DNA of 64,000 nucleotides from Trichoplax sp. H2 (lineage: Eukaryota; Placozoa; Uniplacotomia; Trichoplacea): assembly GCA_003344405.1 (NCBI GenBank), contig NOWV01000008.1:248001-312000 (forward strand), written 5' to 3'. The notes under the pieces were generated by a model. It was not told the DNA's origin. It ran no database searches and saw nothing but the letters and a program-made list of their open reading frames with translations. The position numbers were made by a program, and so were the translations under genes. Shown piece by piece: positions 61,666 to 64,000 of this stretch. Position 1 is the first letter of the stretch. Every line of letters starts with the position of its first letter.

Positions 61666-64000
61666 TCTACTTCTTTCTTACGATCAATACAGTAAGTAAA
61701 AAAATTGATCACACCAGTGGTTGTTGCTGTTGTTAAAGAAGCTTTTAAAGATAGAAAAGTCGAACTAGTATGCAGTAATAGCCAACGTTTCTGCTTTGAA
61801 CGATAGTTTAGCACCTCTAGTAGACGAAAAAGTTGCCGATGGGCTAGTGGAAACTAGACTAAAGACTATTTTATCCTCACGTCGATGGGGAGTGGCAGTA
61901 GCATATCTAGCATTCCATAGATAAATTATATTTTCGCTAGGTTTCCATACTAGACTATATACATAGATTAATTGTATGGTATACTATACTACACGGTTTC
62001 CAAGGCAATGTGAATTGCTAATGGACTACCCACTACTCTATCAATTACTCTGGTAGAATCTCGCCATTGCAATTCCATTTCTGTTGGCTATTGCTTATGG
62101 ATGCAATAGTATTAAGATAGAATAATGGTCAAGCACAGGAGCTTCTTTCCTTTAATAGCATAATATTCTATGACTAAATACAATAGCAATATAATTAGGC
62201 CCATTTTCCATAGTCATAATAACGCTTAGACAGATTTAAGGCCAACAGTAGAAAAGCAGGCGTTGCTTTCTACTTTCTGTTTTCAGATTTGTTAATAGAA
62301 TAATTGTCAGGAAAGTAATAGGCTATTTAGGATGAATTTTGTGTGAAAATGGCAATTTGATGTGACGGGAAAATTTGAATTTTCTACTTCCAATCTGATG
62401 GAAAAATTTTCTTCAATTGAAGAGAGAGAGTGTGATAAAAAACAGGTTATGCAGTATGTAGCTACGTCCAAGACTGGTAGAATGTTCAGTAGGGGAAATG
62501 CTAGGCGATCTGCCGCAATAATTTCAGCTATTAAAGCAGAGCGATTCCTTCTTACAGTAATTTTCGATTCTAATAATACAGTAATATCAACATATCTCAA
62601 GACTAAAGATATACATAGGTTAAAAACAATTTATCATTGTTATTGACTATCCAGTGATTAAAGAGAAGAATATTCACGACATGGCCTATCTTCTACACTT
62701 TATTGTGCATGCTATTAGAAATACAGTTAGAATCTTTTTCCAGTAGTCTATGTTGCACACTACGCATCATCGTGGACCTTTTCAAGTACATAAAACAATT
62801 TATGCAATGAGAGAGAAGACTATGATCACGACTTGTGGCCTAATGTGCCATACGGAATTCAAGTACAGATTATAGTAGGAGTGTACCTGTGTTAGATGAT
62901 TTTTAATATTGGTTGTGTCTCTAATACTAACAGATTATCATTCCCTAGCTTATGGAAGGAGAGTAACCGTAATTTATGGTCTATGATGGGTTATCACGTT
63001 GTACTACGATCGAGAAGGGCGTTTAGTAACTACAAGAAATACGTGACCAATAGATCAGTCTAAGCACTTCTTGCGTTAAAAAAATTGGACAAACGCACAA
63101 CTCGTTTATTTACAAATGAGCTACGCTTGCCCACCTCGTTAAAGAAGAGCCATCGTAGTTTACGATCCTTTTACAAGTATATGATCAATATAGTATCCTC
63201 ACCCAAGCATTTTTCCCGGTGAAAAAGGTATAATCGATCAATTCGTTTGTTAATCAATTACGAAATGAAAACTTATACCCTAATATTATCTCTATTCCAC
63301 AATTTGGCAAGATAGTAATTTAAAGAATATAAAATTATTTTGATCGTCGTCTATGATCAGCTTCAAATTTTAGCGATATTTCTCATCGTCTACTTAAGAA
63401 TGATAGAAATTGGGTAGCGATTATCCAAGAAATCTTCTAAAAGTATCATCGGAGGATGCTATCATTAGTTGCTATTACCCTTTCGCGTTTCTTTCTCCTG
63501 CTGATACATAGAACACGTCAATACTTCATTTATACAATCAATTAACATATAGCGCAATCGTTACAGCGGAGATGCTAGGACACCTACAGCTTAAAAAGTA
63601 AAATTTCCATGATACTTAGGCGCTTTACTTACTAAGAATAGAGTGTACACTGTAAATAAACAAAAAAAAGATGTAATATTCTATGCATGCTGTCTTGATC
63701 AACAAAATATCGCACAATAGCGACGCGGCTATTGGTAAACCGAAAGTAACTTATCCTAGATTTGAAGACAAAAGTGGGGCGGAGTAATGCTTAACTATTT
63801 CAAATGGAAATGCTCGTCTTAACGCCAATCAATCATAATGATATGCAAAACAGTAGTGAGACATCTTAGATTATGCTACATCTTGTCAATATTACACAAA
63901 CGCAATGACGGCTGTTTATCCATTTGAGACCGATTTATTTGTTGTAGATACCGTCAATCGATCAAATTTACTATAGCTGCAGGAATAACAGGAAGTCCCT
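61666..64000. other. Upstream of FBXO21-like copy 2; no gene recognised
   Basis: Holds the presumed promoter of the minus-strand FBXO21-like gene near 61670-61900. Overlapping opposite-strand open frames at about 62307-62646 start with non-ATG codons and carry no motif. Loosely repeated words (AAAGAGAAGA..ATTCACGAC, GAGAGAAGACTATGATCACGAC, GAAGAGCCATCGTAGTTTACGATC) near 62660-63180 hint at another degraded array, too weak to call. Confidence 0.45.

Noticed and set aside
62307-62646. Open frames of 97 and 94 codons on opposite strands
   Set aside because: The plus-strand frame starts with GTG, there is no family motif, and no splice-supported extension was found. Overlap on both strands suggests chance.

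Overview
The window looks like AT-rich nuclear DNA from an early-branching animal, most likely a placozoan (Trichoplax or a relative). This rests on intronless class A GPCR genes, genes with many short GT-AG introns, an FBXO21-type F-box gene and a TAP-like ABC half-transporter, all set in gene-poor DNA of low GC. The placozoan assignment is inference; the eukaryotic and metazoan nature is well supported. I saw no bacterial operons, CRISPR arrays, rRNA or convincing tRNA genes.

Layout. Positions 1-12.6 kb hold no gene I can support, but they contain a 138-bp tandem duplication, a foldback (MITE-like) element and a 1.4-kb degenerate tandem array. An intronless rhodopsin-family GPCR lies at 12602-13690, followed directly by another degenerate array. 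Positions 14.9-29 kb are gene-free apart from a T/G-rich block of about 1 kb (23.8-24.8 kb) that looks like a decayed LTR or another inserted unit. A second intronless GPCR lies at 29009-30133, with a short array behind it. A satellite-like array of roughly 200-bp units covers 34.4-37.3 kb.

From 39.9 kb onward the DNA is gene-rich. A 17-exon, 800-residue ABCB/TAP-like half-transporter runs on the minus strand (45401 to 39926). Then come two paralogous 13-exon FBXO21-like genes arranged tail to tail: one on the plus strand (48342-53597, 591 aa) and one on the minus strand (61665-55175, 592 aa). Their intron positions and phases agree across the whole gene, so they are an old inverted duplication. 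The minus copy is the more diverged.

I rebuilt all multi-exon models by hand, by joining exons at splice sites with matching phase. All three give uninterrupted reading frames with family motifs in the right order. The GPCRs would act at the cell surface, the ABC protein in an internal membrane (probably lysosomal or ER, by family), and the FBXO21 proteins as substrate receptors of SCF ubiquitin ligases. The window gives no evidence that these genes form one pathway. Long non-coding stretches are dominated by several unrelated minisatellite or satellite families, two of which sit in the long first introns of the FBXO21 copies.
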